64,000 nucleotides of DNA. Origin: Boswellia sacra (taxonomy: Eukaryota > Streptophyta > Magnoliopsida > Sapindales > Burseraceae). Positions 24,619 through 35,925 of the stretch are shown here, piece after piece. A program made the position numbers and the translations under genes. Within the stretch, counting starts at the first letter, position 1; each line of letters begins with the position of its first letter. The notes below the pieces were generated by a model. The model had not been told where the DNA came from, made no database searches, and saw only the letters and a program-made list of their open reading frames with translations. The stretch is from NCBI GenBank assembly GCA_013180625.2, contig SNVD02003163.1, positions 104,272 through 168,271 of the forward strand, given 5' to 3'.

Positions 24619-25746
24619 TTAAGAGGATAAAATAAAAAGTGCAAATTGGATCTGAATCTTTGTTTGTAATTTTCTTTGTCTTTTATTTTATTTGTAGCAT
24701 TTTATTTTATGAGTCTTTCAGGTCATCTCTCTTGAATAATAGAAGCTTCAGGTAATGTCTCATATACTTTATCGCTTTACATTTAAACATTGAGGACAAT
24801 GTTTCATTTGGTTAGGGGGGAAGGATAATGGACATAAGTGTGTCTTAAATTTTCTTTTTCTTGCAAAAAAAAAAAAAAAAGAAGCAAGTTAGTAATTAGA
24901 TTCAGAGTGCAGTGTAAGGAGTTCAAATCCTCTTGAGACGTATTCTGGGTCAAGAATGGCAGAGTAGGGAGGGCTAATTTGAACTCTTGAAACCCATTCT
25001 AATCAATTTGTCATTTTCTTTTGATTTTGCACTTTTGAAAACTCATTTTAGCTAAATTGATATTATTTAGTTTTGATTTTTGAATTTTATAGCAAGGAGG
25101 TCTCATTCATTTCACTTTGAATTATTCAAATCTATAAACTCTCACAACCTTATCATTTAATAAACTGTGTGCTCATTAAGCAAGTATTCACAAACTTTTC
25201 TTCATACACACACAATCTTGATGCATGATTGTGCATGGTGAAATGAAATGTTGTAATATTTGAGTTATTTTGTTTTGTTTAGGATAACAACAAAAGGAAG
25301 GGGAAAGTTCAAAAAAAAAAGAGAAAAAAGTGAAAGCAAAAAAAAAAAGAAAAAAAAGAAGAGCAATTGTGGATAAGTTTGGTCTCGTAGCCTTCTCAAT
25401 TCGAGCAATTAAGCCTGTGGGGTGCCTCAACACCTGATACCTTAAGACCAACTGGTTTGGGAGCTATTGACCCAAAGCTCATTACATGGATTAAGGAGAA
25501 AGCTTAATGGGATTGAACATTGCACTATCCACAAGTGTCTAAGTAAAAATAAAGCATCGACAACTGGAGTCGTAAGCTCGTAGGGGTGTCTTAACACCTA
25601 ATGCCCTAAGACCAACTGGTCTAGGAGTCATTAGCCTAAGGCTTGCTACATGGCTTAAAGATGCATTCTTTCAAAAAAAAGAAAGGGAAAAAAAATAAAA
25701 ATAAATAAATAAATAATAAATAAATGCCCAATGCCTAAGGTTGTTA
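24619..25746. other. 3' internal tail of element A
   Basis: Non-coding and colinear with 43779-42700 of element B in reverse. It holds a purine-rich TTAGGGGGGAAGGATAATGG near 24813, A-rich runs near 24865 and 25310-25365, and two related blocks with AGACCAACTGG near 25446 and 25610. Colinearity with B ends after CCTAAGGTTGTTA at 25746. The real 3' polypurine tract and 3' LTR are not present. Confidence 0.7.
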
Positions 25747-27785
25747 CACAAGAAGAAAAAGGCCTAAATACGACGACCTTTTATCGTGTTTTTTAAAAAC
25801 TGCCTCAGAAACTTATACGCAAAACCTATTTACGATGGTTTTTAAATCGCCGTATAAATGCTGCAATATCCCAAATCAATTTGCCCTAATCCCGCTTATT
25901 CTCTCAATTTCCCTCTCACATTTTCTCTCATTCCTCCTTCATTACATCCCACAATCGAGTCTGCCTATCATTTGCTTGCATCATCTCGCATTTTGCCCTT
26001 GCTTCTAATCGCTTCTCCTTCCTTCGCAATCGAGTCTGGTGGTTCTCGTTGCTTCGCACATGAATTTGGCTATTCTTGTTGCTGCGTAATCGATTCTGGT
26101 AGTCGCAATCGATTCTATCGGTTGTGTCAAGATCTCCATTTCTCTTGTCTGCCTCGCAATTGTAGCTCATCAATGCTTGCTTACGTCTTCTTCTTCTCTA
26201 CTCATCAATCCAGTGATAACAGAAGGTAAGGTTTACCTCTTACTCGCTAAAAATTTCTCTCCCAATTTTGTCTTCCCGCTTGTCAATTTCCCGTTTGTCT
26301 TGTCTCATCCATCTCGGTTTCTTGCTTTTATTTGCTCTGTAAATAGTTCAAGTCTGGCTGATTTTTACTCTTATAGAGACCAAGCCTCTACTAGTTTTGG
26401 TTTTTGCACTATGTTCAGTTGTCCTATTTCAATAAATTGGCTGTAGAATGCTTTGTGTCCTATGGATGTTTAACTGCATATGTGTTCAACGTTAAGAGAT
26501 GATGAAGTTGCATCAGTGAGAGAAGTAGACTGTTTGGTTGTAGCAATAGGATTATTGGTTTCTACCTCTCTGTAGTCTTTTGTGTTGCGGTTGTTGGAAT
26601 AGAATGTAAGCAATTCATGTAAGAAATAGCAGAAATGTGAGCCCTTGATATGCTAATTTTGATTTTGATTGATTCTGTAGTCAAATTCGGTTGTCAGAAA
26701 GATCTTAAATGAGTTGTTTAGAGTGCGTGATTGAAGTTGTATCTTTCAAACTATATATGTGTAAGTCATGATTTTTTGATGGTTTTAGGTTGTATTGCGT
26801 TGTATAAATTAGTTATATGTTTAGTTTACTTCAGATCTTTTAAACTGAGACACTTTAAGTAGTCTCTTACAATAACTGAACCCTTCTTGTCATCTATCCA
26901 TGACTTGTTTTTTTTTTCTCTAGTCTTTAAGCTAATATTCGAGGAATACAATGTTGCATGTTTAATGAAATAGGAACAACTTTTTGATATGATGAAGAAA
27001 TCAAATATCATGATTATAATTACTATCAAGTTGATAATTTCCTTTCAGGTTCATCCAACATTGTCCTCATTAAGTCAGGAGAAGAGTTCAATAGCTCATT
27101 TAGAAAAAGTTAAAGGTATGTAGGTGTCTATTTGTATTTTTTTTGTTAGAAAATTTTTATTGCTTAATTGTTAAGAAACTTTTTTTTTATCATAATGTTG
27201 TTGAAATTCATTGTGATATTTCTGGATGACTAAGGTTCTGAAGCTGCATTAAAGTTCTGAATCGGTGCTGTTTGTGATGCTGGTGACAGCAGTGGAAGAT
27301 TTTACTCACTGTGGTGATTAATAACGACAGCAGTGGTGAGCGTTTCAAATTCAATTTTGATTCCCGTTTCCCCCATTGTTATGAACTGATAAATAAGATA
27401 GTAAATGAATCATTCAACTTACTATGGAAGATTCAATTATTTGCATGGTTATTGTGTCATGTCCTTTAACCTTTTCCTGGGGAAAGTGCTTAGCATTTGC
27501 AAGAATCTGTCCTTTTTTGGTTCACGTTTAACTTACTATAACGCCTTTTTCGCTTTTTTTAAATGATGTCATAATTTTTGTTTGTTTGTTTGAGTGGGTT
27601 TATGGTCATTGGTTGGTTGGCTTGCATAACTGTGTATGATTCCATGTGCAAGCTGCTGTGACTGTTCCACTGACTGTTCTTCTTTCATAACTATCAGTAC
27701 TCATTTTTTGAGTGATATTTCAGATGTTAGCGGCATTTATCATTTGATTTGTTGCTGCTATTGGTTTTGTTGAATCTTAGTGCAC

Positions 27786-27880
27786 TTTACCAATTACTAT
27801 TAGTACTTAGAACTGGCATTTTCTTCAATCGTTTACCAATTACTATTAGTACTTAGAACTGGCATTTTCTTCAATCGTTT
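27786..27880. repeat. 46-bp tandem duplication
   Basis: The unit TTTACCAATTACTATTAGTA and its continuation to TTCAATCG occurs twice head to tail with a 46-bp period and no visible difference, so it is recent. Confidence 0.88.
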
Positions 27881-28765
27881 GGTAATTTTCAAATTTTAAC
27901 ATGTTTCAGCCCTCATTTTGACATAATGAACCAATTAAACAATTTTAGATGGTATACTTTTACAGGTAGATTGGCCCTGTTGTATACAACACCAACTATT
28001 TTTTGTTTGAGTAGCTTTTTCACAAACAGAGAAGGAAATTGTCTTGTACATTTGAATACTATATGATCAGTTTATAGAAATCTAATTTGAAAGCCAAGAA
28101 AGAATAAAGTTAGTCAAGATTACATTAAAAGAAAAGCTTCATAAACATATAATATTGATCCAACTGTTAATTGATGATTTAGAATTTAGTACTATTGCAA
28201 CTATATAAGCTCATAGCCTTGCAAGTTATAAGAGTAATAATTTAGAATTTAGTACTATTGCAGAGAGTTGATAATCAAAATAGGAACTTATGTAAAGGAA
28301 TTGAAGTATTGAAAACATGTGGAAGCAAGACTTAGGAGACAATTTTTATTGTTATCAGAAGTTGATATGTGTGTTAAAAAGTGCTTTACTTTTCACTCCA
28401 AAACATAACAAGACACGTATATAATTATGTATCCTGGTTATATAGCCTTACTTTTTGTAGATTGTAAAGGAGTGAGATAGGTTAAATCTTGTGTTGATTC
28501 TTTTGAAGGTTAAAATTAATATAATATTCCTAAAAATTATGGTAATATTATTTAGGAAAATTTACAAGGGCTCCCTATTGGCCTGCTGGTTCCTTGCTAA
28601 AAAGACAAAGCACATTTGAAAGAGCCACAAATAGGTAGGGAAGAATTTCCTACGAATATGCAAGGGAATGGGGTTAACTTACAACATCAAGTAAAAGAAA
28701 AAATAGATAAATTATAAAATATTGACTCGATTTTACTCTCACCAGCAAACTCAATAATTCCCATG

Positions 28766-28767
<2 letters not shown>

Positions 28768-28834
<67 letters not shown>
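28768..28834. repeat. (TA)n(GA)n compound microsatellite
   Basis: A TA run of about 38 bases passes directly into an AG run of about 30 bases. Confidence 0.93.
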
Positions 28835-28838
<4 letters not shown>

Positions 28839-29826
28839 TCTCTTAATCTAAGTTAATTAATTTTTGTTTTTTAATTATTTATGGTTAGTTAAGAATTTTT
28901 TAAATCTCTTATAAGTTAAATTTATTTTCTACGAAGTTCTATATGTTTACAACATTGTAGAGAAAATCTATACCAATTAGGTTCTGAAAATGATAACCTA
29001 AAATGATCTTGGAAGTTCTATCCAGCTTAGGGCAAAACAAAGGTCAAGGTACTGTTAGTGTTTTTTATTTATGATTTTCATATATGGGATGAGCGAGTAA
29101 CTGGCTGATAGCTGCTCCACTAATGGAGTTAAACAGTAATTAAGTAAGAAACACTTTGGCTAATTAGGTATTATATCAGCAATTTCTTGATCTAAAGAGC
29201 AACCATTCAAGTACTGATGATCATCAGGAATTGGTGGCTACTTATATATTGGAACTTGAAATAAAAAAGGCCACTCCCTGTTATAACCCTAAGTACACTA
29301 CATGCAGGGTAGCTCAAGGACTTTACTGATCATCAGAATCTGATTCATTTATTGGTGAATGCAACAAGTCAAACACATTCTGACATACCCGAAAGGACAT
29401 TTCAATTCAGAAAACCTTAGCCCAAAACACTTGAAAACATTGAATGGTTATTATAGGTAGTTTGAAGGGTGGTTGAAAGTTTCCACTTTGTTCTTACTAA
29501 TACTCAACTTTAGCCCATCTGAACCAATTTTGCATAATATACAAAATTAAAATAATCCTAAGTTAATCCATTGTAATAATCTATAATGAAATTATAATAA
29601 CATATTAATGTATATTGTTATACACGCACTCTCTTTTAATGTACTCTCTCCTTTTGAACTCAGTCAGTGCTTACCCGCTGCCCTGGCTGGCTAGTTTGTA
29701 ACCTACCTTCTTTTCTTCTATCCTGCCTCGAACTGCACACAAACACGTTGATGCACAGTTCAATTAGAATTATGATGATGAGGGTGTTGTAAACAGTCAT
29801 GTGCTCTGCAGCATATATACATATAA

Positions 29827-29858
29827 TCTCTCTCTCTCTCTCTCTTTCTCTCTATCTC

Positions 29859-29915
<57 letters not shown>
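29827..29915. repeat. (TC)n(TA)n compound microsatellite
   Basis: An imperfect TC run (about 29827-29860) is followed by a TA run to 29915. Confidence 0.93.
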
Positions 29916-29919
<4 letters not shown>

Positions 29920-29986
29920 TTTTTTAGTAAATCTGTTAATTAATATATAAACATCGTAATGTATTAATTAATTAATATCCATCTCT

Positions 29987-31243
29987 CACTACAAGAAAAG
30001 TTGCTATTTACTATGCCGATAAAAAGGACAAGATATGTTGGAGGATTGAATCAGGCAATGCACTATGTGGTCTATGCAGGTTTCATCTTTGTTTTCTGTT
30101 TTGGCTGATGTTAGCTTTTATTAAAGTGAAGCTATGTGATTGACGAAATTTCTGCAAATGAAATTATCAATTGCATGCTTGGTTGCTAGCAATTTCTTGT
30201 TATGAGTTTTTATTTGGCAACCGTGTCTGTATTTGACCATTTGATTCACTTTTTAAGGTTGGGTTTAGCTCTATTGCTATAATCAAGGCAATTGATTCTC
30301 TCCTCAAACAGAATTCAAATTACTTTTATGGGAAAGGTAAGTGAAAGTTCTTTGCTTTAATAATGACCTTGTGTTTTGTGGCTTCAAATGTTAGTTTATT
30401 TATTAGTTTGTTCATAAGTCTCGTATGATTTTAGAAGCTTATATATTCTAGAAGTTTGTGAAGTAAATGACTGACTTGTTATGAATTGTGGTTGTGATAG
30501 TCCTATAATGACCATTTGTGAATTCCATGTCAAGAATTTTGGACACCCTACTTCCTTCATACATGACCAGACATATGCACCAGGAAATGAAATGCTCACT
30601 CCATAAATGGAAATGTACCAGATTTAATTAATCTGGTATAATGACCATTTGCCCGCTTAAATGATAGAAATTAGCAATACATCACTGGAGAACGAATGGT
30701 TTCTCCAATATGTGCACTTCTTAATCAATTTTTCTGATTGAATCTAGCTATAACACATCTATATTATTCCATCAACGTTGATATCACTTTTGACAGATTT
30801 AATTAATCTAAAAACTATAAATCTAGCTTGCTAGCTGCAATGCTCATAGCATTGGTCTCTTATGGCGATTAGAATAGAGATTAAGGGTGATTATTTTCTA
30901 CAATATCTGTCTTGAGAAATGTGAAAAACCTGTTTAGTTGATCAAGCATTTTCATTTCTACCATATTTAGTAATTTATATGAACCAGTCACCCATCGGGC
31001 CCCCAATAAATTATGAGTCGCATTTCAAAGCTTTTTCCTTAAACAAGTTTAATACATACAACTTCCCTATACGCAAGAGTCAGTCTCTCTTATAATTGTT
31101 TCTGTATTTTTCTTTCCTTAGTGTTGGAATAATTAGTTCAAAATATGCTAAATGCTAAACTCTAAAATTTGCAATATATAGGAAGGTCTATTCCCAGAAA
31201 ATTTCTACTGTTGTAGAGGCTTCACAGTTTTACAATTTAGGGT
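29987..31243. other. Uncharacterised stretch starting with a CACTA-type terminus
   Basis: CACTACAAGAAAAGTTGC at 29987 is a perfect CACTA-type terminal sequence in plus orientation. No matching right end was found in the window. The rest, to the target duplication of the solo LTR at 31244, is AT-rich with no recognisable gene. It is either the true left end of the transposase-bearing CACTA, or a separate truncated element inside one that starts at 25747. Confidence 0.4.
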
Positions 31244-31248
31244 AGTTG

Positions 31249-33156
31249 TGTTAGCCCCAAGGCTACATAATAATTTTGATGATAACAATACACATTGATT
31301 CATTGAGATTTACTAATATGTTTATTTATGTGCAAGAATAAGATTATTGAAATAACTATAAAATCAAGAAGAGGCTTATTAAAATGAAGTGTTGAAGCTA
31401 AGGAGAAGACTATATGTTAAAGGCACCAAAGTTTAAGAACAAGGTTTGATTCAAGAAATATGTCACATGAGCAATGTTCAATCAATTGGTCATATATTTC
31501 TATACAAATGCTCAAATGATGTGATTCTTAAGCCTTTAGAAAGCTTGCTCAATTTGTAACATTTCATATGTTATAAAGAAATTCAAATTTCAAGTGCAAG
31601 GTTGTCTAAATCATCATGCAATTTGAACAACAAATGGAAGCAGTTGACATGAGCACCGATTACTTTTTTAGACATATATTAAGCTAGAAATATCCAAATC
31701 ACTTGATTCTTATGGCATTGAAAAGATGACTTAATGAGTAACATATTTTTTGAAGAAATTCAAATTTCAAATGGAAGGCTGACAAAATTGACATGTAATT
31801 CGGTAGATAGATACAGAGAAGAAAAATCAACTCATATGAGCACCAAATGATGTTTTGTCCATATCTTTAGATAGAGATATCCAAATGACTTGATTCTTAT
31901 GGAATTGGAAAGATGATTCAATGGATCACATTTCATATTCTTTGAAGAAATTCAAATTTCAAACGGAAGGTCGACATAATACACATGCAATTCAGTGGAC
32001 TGACACATGGAAGAAAAATCAAGTCACATGAGCACCCAATGGTATTTTGGCCATATCTTGAGCTACAGATATCCAAATGACTTGATTCAATGGATCACAT
32101 TTCATATTCTTTGAATAAATTCAAATTTCAAATGAAAGGCCGACATAATACACATGCAAGTCGGTGGACTGACACATGGAAGAAAAATCAAGTCACATGA
32201 GCACCGAATGATGTTTGACCATATCATGAGCTACAGATATCCAAATGACTTGGTTCTTGACGCGTTGAAAAGCTTATTCAAATGTACAGATCTTTTATGT
32301 TTTGCATATTTTCAAATTTCAAACGGAACATTGACAAAAATAGTAGACAAGATTATGGTTTTCATGGTGGGCAGAAAATTTGGAGTTGGTGTCTTCACTT
32401 GATTAAGTTCATCCTATTTGCCTATCAAAAGAGACCTTCTCCCATGCATTCAGTAAGAGCAAGAGAAACATCTATCAAGCAAAAAAAAAACAAGAGAAAT
32501 ATCAAGTCTAGAGAGCTTTTATATTGTTTATCTACTCTTTGAAGAGAGTTGTACTTTTGTTGTAAAAATTTTCTTTGTTCTTGTATTGTGGTGAGAGTTA
32601 GATCTTCTTGTAAATGATAAAAGTTATCCTTGAGAGAACTCGTGGTGTGGTGTTATCAAGAGTTGAAGGAAGTTGCCTTGATGAGGTTGTTCATCAAGAA
32701 GAACTCTTAATGTGGTGTTATCAAGAGTTGAAGAAAGTTGCCTTGGTGAGGTTGTTCATCAAGAAGAACTCTTGGTGTGGTGTTATCAAGGGTTAAACGA
32801 AAAAGTCTTAATGAGGTTGTTCATCAAGCAAGTTGTAAAGATTTCTACAACTTAATGGAAAGCCTAGCTTGTGGAGCTAGGAGCCCGTGGACGTAGGCAA
32901 GGTTTGCCGAACCACGTAAATTGAGTTTGCACTCTCTCTATCTTTTTACTCTTTATATTTACTTGCACTTGTGATTGTTAATTATTGTTATTCTCTTTAT
33001 TGCATTTTTGATAACTTCTAATTTCATCTTCTTCACCTTCATTCTCAAAGAAAGAGTTAAATAATTTTGATCTTTCAATAAAAGTTTTCTAAATCAGTTT
33101 TTATAAATAAAAACCTAATTCACCCCCCCTCTTGGGTTGCCATACCTGGGTCAACA
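31249..33156 (+). mobile_element. Solo LTR of the Sirevirus-type family
   Basis: Starts TGTTAGCCCCAAGGCTAC and ends ACCTGGGTCAACA, the same termini as the LTRs of element C, in the opposite genomic orientation. A perfect 5-bp target duplication AGTTG flanks it (31244-31248 and 33157-33161). No internal sequence is present, so it arose by LTR-LTR recombination. It contains a ~190-bp imperfect tandem array (about 31480-32340) and a ~65-bp array with three units (about 32640-32830). Small ORFs inside it are not genes. Confidence 0.93.
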
Positions 33157-33161
33157 AGTTG

Positions 33162-34944
33162 AACTTGAACTTTAAAGGACTGTTCAACAAACTCCAAAGG
33201 GTTAACTCCATGGCCAGACCCAATATTTGAGTCTTGATGTGATGCATTTGACGAACTAAAATTATAGGCTGCTAACTAACAGCATGTGCCTCTGCCATGC
33301 GTTGTTGAAGAGATATGGCAAATATTAACCAGTTGGCAAAATATGTAAATGCTGTTTATGGTAGTTATTGTTTTTGATAAATAAATAAACCCAATTTTTT
33401 ATGCATCAACCCCGTAATGCATCTCATGCTCTTATTGATGTTTAATTTATTACTAAAATGTTGTAGACCTACAAATATTGTTGTTTATTTTATTTATTAA
33501 GATAAATAAACACTGAGCCTACTTAATTTAATTTAAGTCTGTAGATTATCATTAATCTACTGCTTAATTATTTTATCTGTAGCTTACTATCAAGCCTAAT
33601 TTCGAGCATCCTCAACAACCTCATTTGTGGTAAATTGCTGTTCTGGTTTGCTTTGAATTAAAATTGAAGTAGTCTGATTGTTATTAATTTACGGCATGCT
33701 GATATTTTTTGCAAATTTGTTCGCACCTTGTTACTGTTTGAAATATTTACTGCCATTAATTTTTTGCTAACTGTTAGATACAAATTTTTTTGTATTGTAA
33801 AAGTAAAAAGTGATTATATATATTTTTTTATTGCAAGAGATTATTAAAGTAGACTTTAGCTTGGAAATACTTGAACAAGGTTAGAGCATAGTAGTAAAAA
33901 TTGTATGACTTACCAGTGGAAGAAGTTATTGAATGTAGCCTTCAATTTATATTAAATTTGGTTAACAAGAGAAGATTACCAAAAAAGAGAAGTGGATAAT
34001 GTCTTTGTGGAATAAGGTTGTGAAAGTAGATTCTGTAGTAGTAGTCAGTGAACAAAAGAGCGGCAGAAAAGACCATTTAAACCCTCCCACACTTACTCAA
34101 AAAATGATATAACAGCCCATTTAAACCATCCCACACCTAGCCCAAACACGTAAAAAGCAGCCCAACCAGCCCACACTTTGCCAAGAAGGCCCTACCAGCC
34201 CACATTTACTCAAAAAATGACATAACAGCCTATTTAAACCATCCCACACCTAGCCTAAACAGGTCAAAAGCAGCCCAACCAAGCCATACTTTGCCAAGAA
34301 GGCCTACCAGCCCACACTTACTCAAAAAATGACTTAACAACCCATTTAAACCATCCCACACCTATCCCAAATAGGTCAAAAGTAGCCCAACTAGCCCACA
34401 CTTTGCCAAGAAGGCCCTACCAGCCCACACTTACTCAAAAAATGATATAACAGCCCATTTTAACCATCCCACACCTATCCCAAATAGGTCAAAAGCAGCC
34501 CAACCAGCCCACACTTTGCCAAGAAGGCCTACCAAGCCAACCATCCCATACTTAATCAAAAAAGGAGAAAGTAGCCAATGTTAAAATCAAAACCCAACCC
34601 AAATCACTTAACCCAAAAGAAAATCATACTAATTGACTCAATTCATATCAAATAAATCAGCCTACACTAACCAAAGATAACCAAAACCCAATTCTTAAAC
34701 CCAATTCGTAAACCCAACTCACTAATCCCAATTCCTAAACCCAACCAACCAAGTACATCCATCACAACCAAAACTAGCCCACACTAACCAAGGAAAACAA
34801 AAAATGAAGCTCACTAAAAAAATGTACCAAACTAGCTCCCATTAACAATTGACAGAATATAGCAAACCAGCCCACTAAATAACAATATAAACCAACCCAA
34901 CAACTTGTAAACTAATAGGGTTTTCCTTATTTGAAATTAATATG
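33162..34944. other. Non-coding host stretch between two insertions
   Basis: No gene was recognised. From about 34080 to 34920 the plus strand is very poor in G and rich in A and C, including the 113-bp tandem array described separately. This DNA continues at 48880 once element B and its target duplication are removed. Confidence 0.55.
34078..34560. repeat. ~113-bp tandem repeat, about four copies
   Basis: The block ACTTACTCAAAAAATGA recurs at 34091, 34204, 34316 and 34429, and in variant form at 34550 (spacings 113, 112, 113, 121). Each unit also holds CCATCCCACACCTA and CACACTTTGCCAAGAAGGC. The last unit has an extra insertion. Confidence 0.9.
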
Positions 34945-35925
34945 TTGCCTGACACATCCAAAAAAGGATTGTCTCCCAAGTATAGGAGTGTCAAAGTAAT
35001 AAACCTGGTGAGACCGGGGTCGATCCACGAGGAAGAGGATTTTAGCGCTATAAATTATAAGCTAAGCAAATACGATACGATGATTCAAAGATATGACAAG
35101 ATAATACCAACAATAGATGATAATAATTAAAATATGCAAGTAAAAGGAATTAACACAATAATAATGAGAGCTAAGGTTTAGGGGATCCGCCCTTGATATT
35201 TCGAATAAGGATAAACAACCCATTTTAGTTATATGAATTATATTTGCATTATTACCAATATTTATATCACTACTTGTAAATGGGTTCAAGCATCCAATGT
35301 ACCAATCTCCATATGTCGTCAACAAATCAAGGTTCCTAACTAGATTTGTATCGGTAAGAAAAAACCATACGACATCTACAAAGGATCCAAGCATTTGATG
35401 TGCCAAGAATTGTCTACAATGGATCAAGACCTCCACTTTACGAGTGGTGTCAAGATTGATTAAGAAAGTAAATATAAATCATATAAAATAAACAATATAA
35501 GATTATGATAATTAAGCACATATTAAGGGTTAGAGAATCCTTACTCTCATATCAAGGGTTTCACCCTTTCACCTTAGCAAGAGAGAATTTAGAAAGACAT
35601 TATAAGAGAAAGAACACAAATTACAAGAAAAAGGAAATTCATTAATAACTTTTTTTGAAAAAATTACTATTCACATAAAAAGAAAAAAGATAGTACAATA
35701 TACGAGGGGCATACCCCAAGAAGAGTATTTAGTACTCACAAGTCCAAAAGGAAATAACAAAGCCCAAAGGCTTCAAACGAATAAACAGAATAAAAGCCAA
35801 AGGCCCCAGACAAAACGATTGCGCATAGGCCCAAAACCAACCACAACATAGCCAAGATCACTCAAACAGTAAAAACAAAAGGGCGTATTAGCCCAATCTA
35901 GCAAAATAAAGTCCAAGAAAACAAA

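Larger units (their letters stand above)
19447..25746 (+). mobile_element. Athila-like LTR retrotransposon A carrying a LOG gene; 3' end missing
   Basis: Order on the plus strand: 5' LTR (19447-20932), primer site (20939-20956), gag remnant (21122-22737), unidentified spacer ORF (about 23100-23510), LOG pseudogene (24020-24618), then a non-coding tail to 25746. The whole internal order matches element B at 34950-48874. No reverse transcriptase, integrase or protease could be read. The element interrupts a copia RT frame. Relative to B it lacks the last stretch of the internal region and the entire 3' LTR; colinearity with B ends exactly at 25746, where a CACTA-like terminus starts. It is non-autonomous. 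Confidence 0.85.
25747..29986 (+). mobile_element. Probable 5' terminal region of a CACTA element
   Basis: The segment starts exactly where element A is interrupted. It begins CACAAGAAGAAAAAGGCC, which reads as a slightly decayed CACTACAAGAAAAA terminus. It is followed by inverted subterminal motifs (TAAATACGACGACC near 25770, TTTACGATGGTTTTTAAATC near 25829). A pyrimidine-rich leader-like stretch (25860-26225) ends in a donor-like AACAGAAG/GTAAGG at 26225. Another exon-like stretch lies around 27050-27118, with TTTCAG before it and GTATGT after. No transposase domain is readable here. It may be the promoter, leader and first introns of the transposase that starts at 49574; that link is inference. 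Confidence 0.4.

Noticed and set aside
25188..25451. ORF with a Phe-rich stretch
   Set aside because: It is the complement of an A-rich run in the tail of element A and has no protein-family character.
32154..32796. Several ORFs near 32.2-32.8 kb
   Set aside because: They translate the tandem arrays of the solo Sirevirus-type LTR; related frames occur in the LTRs of element C.
35062..35436. A 124-residue minus-strand ORF, also present at 47650-48024
   Set aside because: Both copies lie inside the two LTRs of element B, so their similarity reflects LTR identity. No domain or codon-level constraint is visible.
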